Counted from the stretch's first letter, positions 19,910 through 30,959 are shown. The stretch is 64,000 nucleotides of DNA from Prorocentrum cordatum (GCA_963575745.1 CAUYUJ010000892.1:376372-440371), one strand, 5' to 3'. The notes: generated from the sequence alone by a model not told the origin. A program made the numbers and translations.

Positions 19910-22510
19910 ATGAAGGGCCCGCTCGCAGCATCTGCTGCTGCAGCAGCGGGCGGCGCTCACATCGGTCAGCTCAGCGCATGGCACGCGGACTGGGTCGAGC
20001 ACGTCGAGAGGGCGGTGGGCCAGCACCACAGGAAGCCAGTGCACGGGCGGCGTCGGCGCAGCCAGCTGGCTCAGCGCGCTGAAGTCAAGTGCCCGACCAG
20101 CGCTGCCGCCAGGAACGAGCCGCTCCGCAGCGCCGCCCCGCGATGGTGGTCTTCCGTCGCTGCGTTGCTGGAGCGGGCGTGCAAGCTCCGACGGCGGCGC
20201 GGGGCCACCGACGAGGACGCTCGCCTGCTGGCCGCGGCGGGCCGCGAGCTCCTGGAGCGCGCCCCCGCTTCCGCTCGCGGGCGCCTCTCGGCACGCAGAT
20301 CTGGGGCTCGCTATGGTGGTCGGCGCCCAGTTCGGTCGGCCCCCGCAGGGCCGCAGCCTCAGCCTTCAGCCTCACAGGGTCAGGGCCCGCTGCAGGCCCC
20401 CCCTCCCCCGTTCGCGCTCAGCAGTGGGAACCACCCAACTTGGGGAGGCGAGAGCGAGCAGCCTGCAAGTGGCGAGAGCTGGGGCGCACGCAAACGTGAG
20501 GAGCGGCGAGAACCTGGTTGCCGCAGTCATCGTGAGGTGTTGCGGCGGCTGCTAGCTGGGCTCGGCGACATCCACAGCGTGGCCGACGACGTTTTGGCCT
20601 GGTTGGTCGAGGCAGCTCAGGCGGCAGCTTCGAGTGCCAGGCAGAAAGAGATTCAGGGGTCCCTCCGCCGCTTTCGGCAGTGGATCGCGCAGGCGGAGGC
20701 CACCCCGCTGGTCTTCCGATCGCTCAAGGAGCGCCACGTCGCGGCCGATGAGCTCTTGATCGGGGACCGCGCAGTGGTCCATCCTTGCGAGGTCCTCGAC
20801 CACAAGGCCAGCGCCTGGGAGCGGCTGTGGGCCCCACAGGCCATCGACATGGGCGAGGTGCTGGATCTGTTCAGCGACCTCCGCGATCAGGCGCAGTTCT
20901 CCGAGCTTGCCGACATCAAGGTCGACGACATCCGCCGCGCCTTGCAGCGCATGCGGGCCAAGACGGGCAAGGGCGTGGACCAGCTTACGGTTTCCGACCT
21001 GGCATGGCTTCCCGACGCGGCGCTGCAGGAACTTGCCGACCTGTGCGCCGCGGCGGAGCGCGCCGCCACCTGACCGCGCCAACTCCTCCTGGTGCTCGGC
21101 CACGTCCTTGGGAAGAAGGATGGCGGGGGGCGTGTCATTGGCGCCCTCAGCATGGTCACCAGGTGCTGGAGCATGGTTCGAGAGGACGCCATGCGCGAAT
21201 GGTCGAGGCGCACGGCGCCGGCGCGGGGCGCCGCGATCGCTGGTAACTCAGCCCTTCGCGAGGCTTTCGCTGGAGCCGTCAGCGAAGAAGCCTTCGCCGC
21301 GATGGGCGTCAACTACGGCCACGGCCTGATCGACGTTCAGAAGTTCTACGACAGCATGCCGTGGGTCGGGCTGGCACGCGCCGCGCTCAGTTGCGGCTTC
21401 CCGCCTGCGGTCCTCGCGCTGGAGCTGCAGCAGTGCATGGCGGGCAGGGTTCTCTTGCAAGATGGCATGGCCTCTCGTTTCGTCATCCCTTGCCAGTCGG
21501 TTGTGCAGGGCGCCAGGTCGGGCACGCGCATCGGCTTCGGCAGGCGCATGACCTACCACGCGCTGCAGCGGCTCACCATCGGCTCGCCGCAGCTCCTCCC
21601 GTCGCGCATCTGGGTCGATGACCTCTCGCTGTCCGCCGCTGGCACGCGCCAGTCGGTGGCGGGCGCGCTCGCGCAGGGCAGAGTGGAGTTCGGCGACGGT
21701 GCGCGGCAAGAGGCCTGCAGATCTCCCCGAAGAGCGTCGTGGTCTGCACGCAGCTGGAGGACGCGAGGCCCATCGCCCAGGTCGCCAAGCGTCAAGGCCT
21801 TGTGGTACAGGCAGCCAGCCAAGGCACGTGCTTGGGCGTCGACCTTGCCGCTGGCAGGAGGCCTGCTCGCCGCGCGGCCCTGAAGCGCATGGCCAAGAAA
21901 GACTCGGGGGTCGCACAGGCGGCTTCGACGCATGGCGCGAGCTTCGAGGCAGCACCTGAAATGCAGCTTCGTCGAGCAGGTCGGGGTCCAGGCTGCAGCC
22001 TCCTACGGGCACGAGGTCGACGGCGTCTTCGGCAGCAGGTTGGCCGAGCTCCGCAGGCGCCTCGCTGCGGTCTCGGGCGCGACGCGGCGCGGGCGGTGCC
22101 TCACCTCACACCTGGCCTTGCGCGCGGGGCCCTTGGCCCCGCCAGGCGCCTGCCCCGCGCCCCCGTGAGGTGCTGGTTCGAGGTCTGGCGCGGCTGCCAG
22201 GAGGTGAGGAGGCGACTTGCTCGGGCATGGACCCCCATCCACGCCAGGCTTCGCGAGGCAGAGCCCGAGCGCAGGTCGCGGCTGGCGCGGGGGCCCGTCT
22301 CAGGTCTCCAGGCCCTGTTGCTTCAGCATGGGCGGGCCCCTGTCGGCCCGATGGGATGGGAGCGGGTTCTCGCAGACGGGCCGCGCGAGAGGTGGGCGTT
22401 CCCCGACGCGGCCAGCATCGCGGAGGGTTCGTGCAAGCAGGTGATCGATGCGCTGGAGGACGCTTGCTCTGGCACTCTGGCGCTCGGGACAGCCTGGCTG
22501 CCCTTGCTCT
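19910..22510 (+). pseudogene. LINE reverse transcriptase and C-terminal region (broken)
   Basis: The RT N-terminal part runs from 19910 to TGA 21071 and includes FSDLRDQAQFSELADIKV and MRAKTGKGVDQL. After the stop the same frame resumes with HVLGKKDGGGRVIGALSMV, the catalytic DVQKFYD (Asp near 21332), PCQSVVQGARSG, and IWVDDLSL (catalytic pair near 21617), the palm-domain aspartates. The thumb-like part then moves between frames: CLGVDLAAGRR in one, SYGHEVDGVFGSRLAEL in another, and WFEVWRGCQEVRRRLARAW back in the first. This copy needs several repairs to be read and is non-functional as it stands. Confidence 0.8.
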
Positions 22511-22524
22511 GCCGCCTCGTGCTG

Positions 22525-23110
22525 CCGCTGGGGCGCGACGGGCGGCCTGGGGCGGCTTGGAGCAGCCGCTGAGCTCGTAGCTCCGCGCTGCGAGTGGCTC
22601 GGCGGCGCCTCGTCGGCGTCCTGGAGGCGCTGCTCGCGCCGAGCCTTGCTGTCCTCAAGCTCAGCAAGCTCAGCAAGCGCGGTGGCGCGCACGTCTAGCT
22701 CCTCGAGCACCCGGCAGACCGCGCCGTTCGCGGCCAGTGGCTTCTCCAGCGCCCAGTCGGGCCTGCAGCTCTCTGCGCCTGTCCAAGAGCGGCTTGGCCT
22801 TCTCGAACAGCTCGCCCCCGTCCAACTGCAGCAGCTGGATGGCGCGACAGTGGCTGTTGTCGAACCACTCGCGCCTACTGGCACGCAACTTCCACTGGCG
22901 GCCTGGCCGGGGATCGACTCCGCGAGTCTGACACGAGCTGCCTGTGGCCAGCGTCGGCGCCACGCCTGCGACCCTCCGCCTGTAGGGCCCCCAGAGAGCC
23001 TCCAAGCGTTCGCGTCGGTCTGTCGCTGTCGGGAGAGCGGCCAGTCAGACCTAGAGACTCTCTCTGTCTGGCGCCCAGCTCGTTGCACAGGCCCTCTCTG
23101 AATGCAGGGT
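22525..23110. other. Junction between the two retroelements; open minus-strand frame
   Basis: A minus-strand frame from about 23005 reads WFDNSHCRAIQLLQLDGGEL then FEKAKPLLDRRRELQARLG, which looks like a charged helix. Open plus-strand frames are Ala/Ser-rich. I cannot assign either. It could be a fragment of host coding sequence or the 3' flank of either element. Confidence 0.25.
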
Positions 23111-23900
23111 CCTTCTGCTTGAGTCGGAGTCTAAGCTTCCGCCGGCTCGTCCGCAGTCCGCGAGCTCCCTTGCTCCTCACTCGCTCGTTGGCGGGCTTGC
23201 CCTGGCCCCGTGCTGGTCGAAGTGCGACCGGCTGTGAAGAAGGCTATCGCGCCCTCCGGACGGCCAGCCCTGCGCCTGCGGGCTGGGTGCTCCCCGGGCG
23301 GCCCTGGGGGGGGGCGGGAGGGGCGGGCGGTCCGCCGAGGCGGCGGCCCTTGCGGCGGCCCGGGCCCGGGCGGCGCCGCCCCCGCACCGGGGGCGGGCTC
23401 AAGGCTCACTGTTGCGACGGCCTGGCGGGCCGTTCTCAGCAGCCACGCCCCGCTGCCATGTCGCGGCGGCGCGCGCGCGCGGAGGAGGAGAAGAGGAGAG
23501 GGGCCCCTTCCCCTGCGCTCGGGACCGAAAGGGCTGCAGTGCAATGCAACATGCTTATGATGTTCTCTGCTACAGCTACCTACTCTCTGCTGCTACCTAC
23601 CACCTCCCCCTATAGTCACACAGATCATGCCACGGGGCTCAACACATGGCCATTCTAAATGTCTCGGCGGCGAGTGACTTCTGTCGCGAGACGGGCCCTG
23701 AGATTACACCACTGACGCGAAAGAAGAGAGCGCGCTCACTTGTGGGGCCGCTCGCGGTCGAAATTCGATCAGCAGACGTCTGCGCAGATCCCAAAGCTTA
23801 AGAGTCCCAAGACCGAAGTTCACAGCCACGGGGGCAGAGCTGCCGCCAGGCGGACGTTATAAAGAACTTCAGGCGAGGGTCCTGAGCACAAAACGGCTGG
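23110..23900. other. GC-rich then unassigned spacer
   Basis: 23290-23420 is nearly pure G/C. 23530-23900 is balanced sequence with no recognisable gene. This would hold the 3' terminal sequences of both converging retroelements, but I see no clear terminal repeats. Confidence 0.35.
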
Positions 23901-23905
23901 ACCAG

Positions 23906-24664
23906 TCACATCGAATGTCGTTCGATCCAAACGGGTGACAGCAGGGCTCGAGCTGGAAGAGTTGCCAGTTTATGGGGGTAGGCCGCGGCTTCGCGCGCGC
24001 TTCGTCCTTCTAGAATATGCTTCTGGCCCGAGAAGGAACAAACACAGCGCGTCCCTGCACAGGCCACGGCCCCTGGGCGCCCCGAGAGGCCCAAACCTGA
24101 ATCGCTTCCGCCGAAGACCAGTCTGGTAGCCTTCCTGTGGGGCGCCCCGAAAGCACAACGAGTGACTGAGGACATTCGAACGTCCGCGCGGCCGAGGAGC
24201 GAGGCCAGAGCAGGATCGCGCCACATATAACTGCCATGCGGGTGCTCCAGACAGAACGGGACCCGCAGACGACAACGCAATCGGATCACTCGAATGCAAA
24301 AATCCAGACAGGCACTTCCAAGGGCAACTTTCTCGCGCTGAGGTCCAGGCAAACCTGGGAGGCCTCGAGGAAAAACTTGCTCCTCAGGGGCACGTTCACG
24401 TTCTGCACCACCGAGGAGGAGGCAGGGCGGGGCCATCATGATCGCCAGCACTTCCCCTCTCCGCAGGCGGCGACGGATCTCCGCCCCCACGCAAGGCCGC
24501 AGCAGGTCGCCCAGCGGGCCGGCACGAATGTCCCACCCCCGCGAGTTGTAGCCCGCGTGCCTCGCAGCCGCCGCCACTCGCCCACCCCAGCTGAACAGCT
24601 CCGCGAGGAAGGGCGTCACGGGCGGAGCGCTGGCGTCGGCCAACGTCGCCCGCGCACGAGGCAC
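23906..24664 (-). pseudogene. C5 cytosine-methyltransferase-like domain of the retroelement
   Basis: 252 codons in a third minus frame. Residues 20-46 (LAELFSWGGRVAAAARHAG then WDI) fit the SAM-binding motif I and the acidic end of strand 2. Residues 76-81 (MMAPPC) fit the catalytic Pro-Cys motif IV. Residues 139-142 (LEHP) fit motif VI, normally ENV or ENP. The C-terminal part has CAFGAPHRKATRL and YPHKLATLPARALL, typical of this dinoflagellate-associated family as I remember it. A target-recognition domain is not evident. It lies directly 3' of the recombinase on the same strand and shares its decay. The ORF is open, but no independent promoter or start context is visible. Confidence 0.7.
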
Positions 24665-24719
24665 TCCTCGAGCTGGCGCCCGCAGTCGAGGACGCGGGCC
24701 TGCTGCGCGGGCGGCAGCT

Positions 24720-25300
24720 CGCGCACGCGTCGCTCAGGCGGTCAGCCTTCCTGCATCGCGCCACGCTCTTGGCGGCCCCCCATCTCCACCGCTTCATGCA
24801 CTCGCCTAAACTGCGGTCCCGATGAGCCATGTCGGTCGAGATCCCGCCGTGGCGGCCCTTGCAAGGCACCATGTCGCATCCCAGAGCCGCCATCGCCTGC
24901 TCGAACATCTGATAGAATAGACTGCGGCACCATGGAAACGCATTCTCGTCCTCGGGGCCGCGCTCCAGGCGGCTCAGCATGCACCCTATCCAGGGCGTTC
25001 GGACCGAGACCATCACCACCATGCCGTCCGCCTCGCCTGTCCTGCTGCGCGTCAGGCTCCGCCCGCTCGGGAACATCACGGCGGCCAGCATGCCTTTCTC
25101 GAGCCAGGCGCGTCGGCCGACGCCAAACTCCGCCATCTTCCACGTCGCGATACAACCTTCGACCTCGGCATCCTCTCCGAGGGGCGCGCCCTGTTGGCCC
25201 GCGACCGCGATTAGCTCGTCAACGTGTATCTGGCACCGCGCGCGGGCCGACGCCCTCACGCCGTGGGCCTCCAGGAAAACCTGAGCTGGCGGCAGCTCCT
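24720..25300 (-). pseudogene. Tyrosine recombinase (degenerate)
   Basis: This lies in a second minus frame, open from 25865. Residues 190-275 resemble a core-binding N-terminal domain (VFLEAHGVRASARARCQIHV, then EFGVGRRAWLEKGMLAAVMF). Residues about 276-380 give the C-terminal half of the catalytic domain: PWIGCMLSRLERGPEDENAF, GRHGGISTDMAHRDRSLGE and KRWRWGAAKSVARCRKADRL. The RHGG pair and the RW..A..SV pattern match the end of this recombinase class. The segment with the first catalytic Arg appears to be deleted after FPSGRSL. The expected nucleophile Tyr (RYxK) is Cys here. Integration activity is therefore not expected. Confidence 0.65.
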
Positions 25301-25859
25301 CCCACGCCGCGCGGCGCGCTCGCGCGGTCGCCCGGTGGGCGTCGGCGCGCGAGCTCGCCTGCCCTGGCAGCTCCTCCTCGAAGCTGCTCTCGCTGTCGCC
25401 CATGGCGGCAGCGGCGGTCGCGCCCGCGGCCCTGGCGCCCATCAGGAGGGCGGCGGCGGCTCGACCCCATGGCGTCGAGGTAGCCCGCTTCAGGCCCGCT
25501 GGCGGGGGCGCTCCGCCCGCCGCCGCGCGGCGTTCCAGCTCGCCGGTGGCTGCCCTGCTCGGCGCGCGCGCCCGTCGCGGGCGGCTGCTCGACGCTCGGG
25601 GTCCGCCGGCGCCCACCGCCCCCCGCGGCGCCAGCAGGGCGCGCGCCAGCACCCGCGCCCGCGTCGGCTGGCTCCGCGGCGGCACGCGGCGCCGCAGGGC
25701 CGCCCTCCTCGAGACAGGAGGGCTCTGCACGCGAGGCGACCGCAGGGGCATCCGACCAGGCGCTAGGGCCCAGGCCATCAAAGGCCTTCTCATCTCTGTC
25801 ACGTCTCTCTCCCACCTGAGGCAGCAGGTGGGTCGCGCATTTCTCGGCCTCGTACTCCC

Positions 25860-27555
25860 TCGCAAACAATATGCCCCTCGCGTCGCTGCTGTTGAACTCA
25901 GAAAGCATCCACCTATAACTGAACCTGAGTCCGCGCCCGATGGAACAGGCGGCCGCGCGCCGAATCATCGCCAGCTGCTTGAAGCCCCTGGCCCGCGACC
26001 GTGAGAAGGCGAGGATCACCGACATGTTGTCCCCCAGCGGAAGGGCTCGGCCGTCATGGCCAGCGCGAGAACTAGCCGCGCGCTCCACGGCCACGACCAG
26101 CGCTCGACCTCCGAGATGGAGGACCACTCCCTCGAAGGCCCACCGATATGCCAAGACCGCCCGCCAGCGCGCCGCATGCAGCAGCTCCGCCACCACCTCC
26201 TCAAAATCGGCGCCCTGGCTCCAGCGCGCCACTTCCGCGCCCGGGATCGCGGGCGTCGCCTCTCGGGCGCCAACGCCGCCGTCCGCCAGCAGCTCCAGGC
26301 TGGCAGCCTCGACAGCGCGCCGCCGCGCGGCGCCCGCGCACAGACGATAGCAAGCGCGCTCGCAGGTGCGACCCACGCGCCCAACGTCCTCTGGCCCCCA
26401 CAGCGAGCAGGCCAGCCCGAGGCCGTCGAGTGACGCATCCGAGTGGTGGATCCCAGGCAGCCAGCCAGCGCTCCAGTCTGCGCGCAAAAGTATCACCCGC
26501 CCAGAGAAGGCCCGCAGCTCCTGCACCACGCTGTCCCACAGCGCAACTCGATCGAAGTTGCGGCGCTGACTGAATCGGTAGACGCAGTGGAGGCAGCCCA
26601 GGCTCTCGCGGCGCACCAGGCCCACGAACGCAAGGTGGCCCACGACGATCTCCAGCTCCAGGCCGCTCACCCTGCGGCGTCGCAGCAGCGCCTGCACCGC
26701 GCCTCGCACTCGCCAGAACCTGGCGGGAGCAAACCGAGTGCAGCCTGCGCGCCCGTCCAGCTGCACGCCCAAGGCCTCGCCGCCTGCGCTGCTCAAGGAG
26801 GTCTCGTGCACCTCGAGGCCGACGGTGCCGAAAGATTCCGCGGCCGCCGTCAGGGCCGCGCGAACCTGGCCCCCCGCCCCGCAGAACACCCCGACATTGT
26901 CAACGCAGGTGCAGTGGCCCAAGGCCCGCGGGCCATCCAGGATCAGAAGGGGCCCGCGGTCGGCCGTCTCCAGCGCGCCTTCCAGCTCGCGCAGCTCCGC
27001 CACGCGTCGCGCGTTGGCCGACTGGGCGAAATGCAGCGACCGGGCCCACCCCATCGGCAGCGCGCGCGCCAGGGGGTATATCAGCGTGTCCTTGCCGAGC
27101 GCCGCGCCGTCCAGCTGCGCCAGGCCCAGCTCGCAGGCCCGCAGCGGGGGGCAGCCGAAAACCTCATGCAGCCCAAGCCCATTGTCGAGCAGGAGCCCGC
27201 GGAAGCAGTCCGTCACGTCGCGCGCGCCGAGCCGGGTGTCCAGGCCGCCCAGGGCGTCGCCCAGCTCCTCGCCTAGGTCAGCGCCGCCCGCCGTCAACCT
27301 CTCGACGCGGCTGAGACCATCTCCGCTGACAAAGTCGACCCCGGGCGGGCTCCTGAACAGACGATTCGCCTGGCGGCGGTCCAGGATCAGCCGCTGGCGA
27401 TCGCCCTTCTTCCTGTCGAACAATACCACCACCTGGCAACGGCACGTAGTAGACAGCCGCACCAAGCCCACCTTCAGCAGCCGCCTGACCAGACCGATGT
27501 AGATGGGGCGCGCGTGACTCAAAACTGGGCCCACGCAGGTCGAACTGGACCGCAT
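25860..27555 (-). pseudogene. Reverse transcriptase + RNase H
   Basis: One minus frame is open from 27555. The RT domain (residues about 45-300) has LFDRKKGDRQRLILDRRQAN, RDVTDCF (first catalytic Asp, residue about 113-116), ALPMGWARSLHFAQ, and CTCVDNVGVF at the YxDD position with Asn in place of the second Asp. The RNase H domain (about 355-560) has HSDASLDGLG, a LGDNMSVILAF segment and SEFNSSDARG, giving the expected acidic residues and the characteristic end motif of DIRS-like elements. Beyond residue about 565 the frame continues only as out-of-frame sequence over the recombinase. A frame change is needed at the 5' edge to reach the gag-like part. Confidence 0.8.
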
Positions 27556-27559
27556 CTTG

Positions 27560-29862
27560 CGTGACTTTCGTCCACCTCCTCACGTGAACGCACCACGTGG
27601 CTCTCGTAATCCTTCAACTGCATCCGCGCCGCCTTCGGCAGCAGGTCCGCGACGCGAGGCGCGCCAGCCATATCGTCGGGGACCGACAGCCGAGCGTGGG
27701 AGAAGGGGGCCAGCGTCGCATGGGCCAGCTGGGCGTATCCGCCTCGGCCCCGCAGCAGCCGCGCAAGACATTGCCACGGATCGCCCGCGCGGGCGGTCGC
27801 GCCCCAGCTGGCAGCCAGGACCTGCGTCCGCCGCAGCGCGTCGGGCTGGATGTCCGCCACGCGGGACCGCGTGGCGAGGCTAAGCGGCGCCGCAGGAAGC
27901 CGCCGTTCAGCGCGACCAGTTCAGGCTAGCCAGACCCTCGTTGGCCAAGTGGCGCACGCGCGCACGGCCACGGCGACCGAGCGGGGCTGCCAAGTCAGCG
28001 CCCAGCTCGCGCTGTCCAGGCAGCGGGTAGACCTGCCCGCCTCGCAGAGCCTCTGCCTCCAGGCCCAGGGGGGGCCTCACCCCCGGCCCCGTGCCCATCA
28101 TTTGGACACGGCGGCAGCCGCTGCGTCGCCAGGCCTCGCCCTGCCTCGCACGCGCCCACGACCACCGCCGCTGCCTCTGCCGCCGCCGTCCTCAGCGCCC
28201 GCGCGGGGGGTGGCCCCCAGCACCCAGCGCGCCAGCCACATCGCCACTGCCCCCAGCGCCGCGCCCGCCCACTGCCAGCGCGCGGCCGCGCCCGAGCGCC
28301 ACCTGGCGGTCCGCTCCGCCGCGGGCCGCGCGGTTCGCGAAACTCCGCAGCTCGGGCGACGCCACGTCGAAGGGGTCGCCGGTGCCAGTGAGGAGACGCC
28401 CCGCCCCCGAAGCAGCCGGCTGCCCAGGTTCGACCCGATGCGCCTCGGCGATCTGCGCCTTGCGCCGAGCCGCGACCTCCAGGCACGCCGGCCCACCGAG
28501 GTTAAGGGCTTCCGCTGCGACGTCGCCAGGTTCCAAGGGATGGTGCTGGAGGGCCGTGAGCTCGCGCGCGAGGAGCGCCGCAGGCGCCGCTTGCCCGCGG
28601 GGCTGGGTGCCCCCCTCGGGGAGGAGCCGAGCAGGATGGTGGACTGGCACGGTGACGAGTGCGGCCTGGACACGGGGGTGCTCGAAGGGGCGCGGCGGCG
28701 ACTCCGGGGCAAGCGCGATCTCACGAGCGCCCCGCAGGTCCCCGAGACTCCCGGCGACGAGGAGGCGACGCGCCCGGCCTTGGGCCCGCCCCCGCTGGAA
28801 GACGCCAAGACGGCGCTGCTGGTGGCGGAGCTGCACGCGGGAGGCGGCCTGCAGCTCGGCGATGAGGTCGCGCCGACCTCTGGCGACGTCGCGGCGGGGT
28901 CGAAGGTGGTCGGTAGCCGCCCCGATGGGCGCCCCGTGCTGTGCGAGCGGGTCTCGATCGGCGACGTGTCCACCGGGCGCGCCGAGGCGTTCGCCAACGA
29001 TGGTAGGGTAGCTGAGCGGGCGGCTCTGGCCGACGCATCGCCGCCCGCCGCCGAGGCCCCCCTCGACCTCCGCGACGTGGCCCGCGCGGAGCCCACCGCC
29101 GTAGGAGGCGCTGACACTCTCGTGAGGGCGGCGAGGCCGCCAGTCGCGAGGACGTCCGGGAGCTCTCGGTGGAGTGGCAAGAATCAAGGGGTGGCGCCGA
29201 GCTGTAGGAGAGAGCAGTGAGGAGGCTCTGGACGGCTGCGAGCTTCGCGGGGCTGGGACGGCGCTTCACCTTTGCCAGCGTTTCACGCAGCACGGCGGAT
29301 ACCCGAATACGTGCAGCAGCGAGACGTGCCAGCGCCAGTCCGCCTTCCGCTCCACATCGCGGTCACCGTCGGGCGTCTCCACCACCTAGCACTCGTGACG
29401 CCCGTCTGGGTGGACGGGCCAGAGCAGGAACCGCTCGTGCGTCCACTCATCGCCGTCGAACTTCACTAGCAGGCGCGATCCTGGGCGGCGCTCCTCGTAG
29501 GTCGACATGTCCACGGGCGGCCACCGGCAGAGGGGATGCCGAGGGAGCCGCGCTCCCGCGTCCAGCGGGATCGCCCACAGCACCGGCGCCAGCCAGGGCG
29601 GCCACGCCAGGGGGCAGGACAGCGGCGGCGGTCAGACCGGGCAGGCTGGACAGGACAGAGGGCGGCAGTCGGGGGGCGGCGCGCTCGCCCGCCCCGAGAG
29701 CCACTCGTGCCGCCTCCGCCACCGCCCCGCGCGCCAGCTCGCGCAACACGCCGGGCCCAGCCTCCGCCAGGGCCGCGCAGAGGCCCGCCACCACCATCTG
29801 GCAGCGGGCCCTCAGCGCGCTGGAGCTTGAGACCACAACTGTTGCGGAGACCGCAAGATGAG
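27560..29862 (-). pseudogene. Gag-like N-terminal region (frameshifted, with stop)
   Basis: Landmarks from 5' to 3': DEWTHERFLLWPVHPDG followed by an in-frame TAG (29386-29388), then VVETPDGDRDVERK and DWRWHVSLLHVFGYPPCC. Later come CLEVAARRKAQIAEAHRVEP near 28430-28490 and ARVRHLANEGLASLNW near 27920. The readable segments move between minus frames. I know these strings as recurrent N-terminal parts of dinoflagellate RT polyproteins, presumably structural, but their biochemical role is not established. The TAG falls where a Trp (TGG) would be expected. Confidence 0.55.
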
Positions 29863-29934
29863 AAACGACAGGCCGAGGCACAATCGAAGCAATACCGTGG
29901 TCCCCACAAACATTGGTGATACTAAGATTGTTTC

Positions 29935-30260
29935 ACGTTAGCCTCCTGGGGGGGACGTGGATTTACCACGGGCACTTATTTGATCGATCTCCTCCGAGAT
30001 GGTCCCAAGATGACCCCCGAGGCTCCCAAGAGTGCCGCAAGAGATCCCCAAGAGGTGCCCAGGAGGCCCCAAGAGGCCCCTTAGGCCCCCCCCCATCAAG
30101 ACCCCCCAATAATTTCGAAGAGGCTCCCCTCAGGCACCCAAGACACTTCAAGAGGCCCCCAGGACCACCAAGAGGCCCCCAAGAGGCCCCAAGAGGCCTA
30201 CAAGAAGCTCTCAAGAGACATCCGAAGAGACTCCGACAAGCATCTAAAAGACCTCTGGCC
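29935..30260. repeat. AAGAGGCCCC-type tandem array
   Basis: Begins TTGATCGATCTCCTCC, also found at about 53869, then degenerate CAAGAGGCCCCCAAGA units. Same repeat class as the 2.9-7.9 kb array. Confidence 0.75.
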
Positions 30261-30261
30261 T

Positions 30262-30395
30262 TTCTGCTCGCCCTCCTCCTCGTCCTCCTCCTCCTCCTCC
30301 TCCGCCTCATCTTCCTCATCCGCCTCATCCTCCTCCTCCTCCTCCCTCCTCCCTCCTCCCCCTCCTCATCCTCTGCGTCTGGTTCCTCCTCCGTC
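30262..30395. repeat. (CTC)n microsatellite
   Basis: CTC triplets with CGC and ATC interruptions. Confidence 0.9.
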
Positions 30396-30790
30396 ACCTC
30401 CCCCCCTTGGTATATGACCGCCTCCAAGCCTTGATTCCACTGCGTGCTACCCCACATGCCTGATCAGGGCAACTCGCCTGGGCATCGTTTCTGGATGGAC
30501 TGGTGGGGTTTCGCGAAGCGTCTAGAATTAAAATGCAGACCTCAGAAACCAGACAGCCGAGGTCTTGATCTTTTTCGTGGGCGGTCCCCGAAGTCCCGGC
30601 CCTGTCCCCTGGGCCGGTTTTTCCTCCTCAGTCGTCTTCTGACGGTCCTGTTGTTCATCCTGGCTCGCTCTCTGACGGCCCTGGCGCCTGGCGAGGGCCC
30701 CCCGAGGCCGAAGACTGCGAGGAAATGCGGACTCGATGCTTGTTTACAGGTTTCCCTCAGGACCCGTATGCTTCATGCCGATTGGCAGCG
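30395..30790. repeat. Dispersed sequence shared with 54090-54180
   Basis: Shares CCTGATCNNGGCNACTC and GGCATCGTYTCTGGATG with 54100-54150. A GGCGAGGGCCCCCCGAGGCC motif at 30690 is also seen near 32030 and, inverted, near 61700. No gene recognised. Confidence 0.45.
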
Positions 30791-30795
30791 CGCGC

Positions 30796-30942
30796 AAGGG
30801 GGTGGGTAGGGGAGGGGGAAAGGCTTCTTAGAAGAGGGCTGCTTCTGAAAGGGCGCAAGCCCTGCATCTATAGACAAGGCCCGCGGCTTCTGAGAAGCGG
30901 AGGTGCTTCTGAGAAGCCCTCCCCACTCCCCCTACCCCCTCC
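30796..30942. mobile_element. Foldback element family 6, copy 1
   Basis: Inverted arms: GGTAGGGGAGGGGGAAAGGC then TTCTTAGAAG at the left; CTTCTGAGAAGCCCTCCCC then ACTCCCCCTACCCCC at the right. A 7-bp CAGCGCG string lies on both flanks (30786 and 30941), like a target duplication. A second copy is at 37234-37379. Confidence 0.6.
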
Positions 30943-30959
30943 AGCGCGTGGCCGCCGTA

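Larger units (their letters stand above)
17010..22520 (+). mobile_element. Decayed non-LTR retrotransposon (LINE)
   Basis: The order is zinc-finger ORF1, APE-type endonuclease, reverse transcriptase and a C-terminal region, all on the plus strand. The body is interrupted by at least two in-frame stops (TGA at 18715 and 21071) and several frame changes, so this copy is inactive. The 5' edge abuts the CAT microsatellite. The 3' edge is unclear, because recognisable C-terminal sequence fades near 22510 with no poly-A or tail repeat visible. The RT subtype resembles a dinoflagellate family I have seen in predicted proteomes, but I cannot assign a clade without alignment. Confidence 0.85.
23906..29890 (-). 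mobile_element. Decayed tyrosine-recombinase retrotransposon with a methyltransferase module
   Basis: Read from high to low coordinates, the order is gag-like region, reverse transcriptase, RNase H, tyrosine recombinase, C5 cytosine-methyltransferase-like domain. RT-RNase H-tyrosine recombinase is the DIRS-like architecture. The last module replaces or adds to the DAM-type methylase known from some DIRS elements. The RT/RNase H, recombinase and methyltransferase lie in three different minus frames, and the gag part has an in-frame TAG, so the copy is inactive. I did not find the split direct or inverted termini expected of DIRS-like elements. Confidence 0.8.

Noticed and set aside
24236-25483. 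415-codon plus-strand ORF
   Set aside because: Antisense shadow of the recombinase and methyltransferase frames.
27850-29220. 456-codon plus-strand ORF as a gene
   Set aside because: Antisense to the gag-like region, whose minus-strand segments (for example ARRKAQIAEAHRVEP) are recognisable; high GC keeps antisense frames open.
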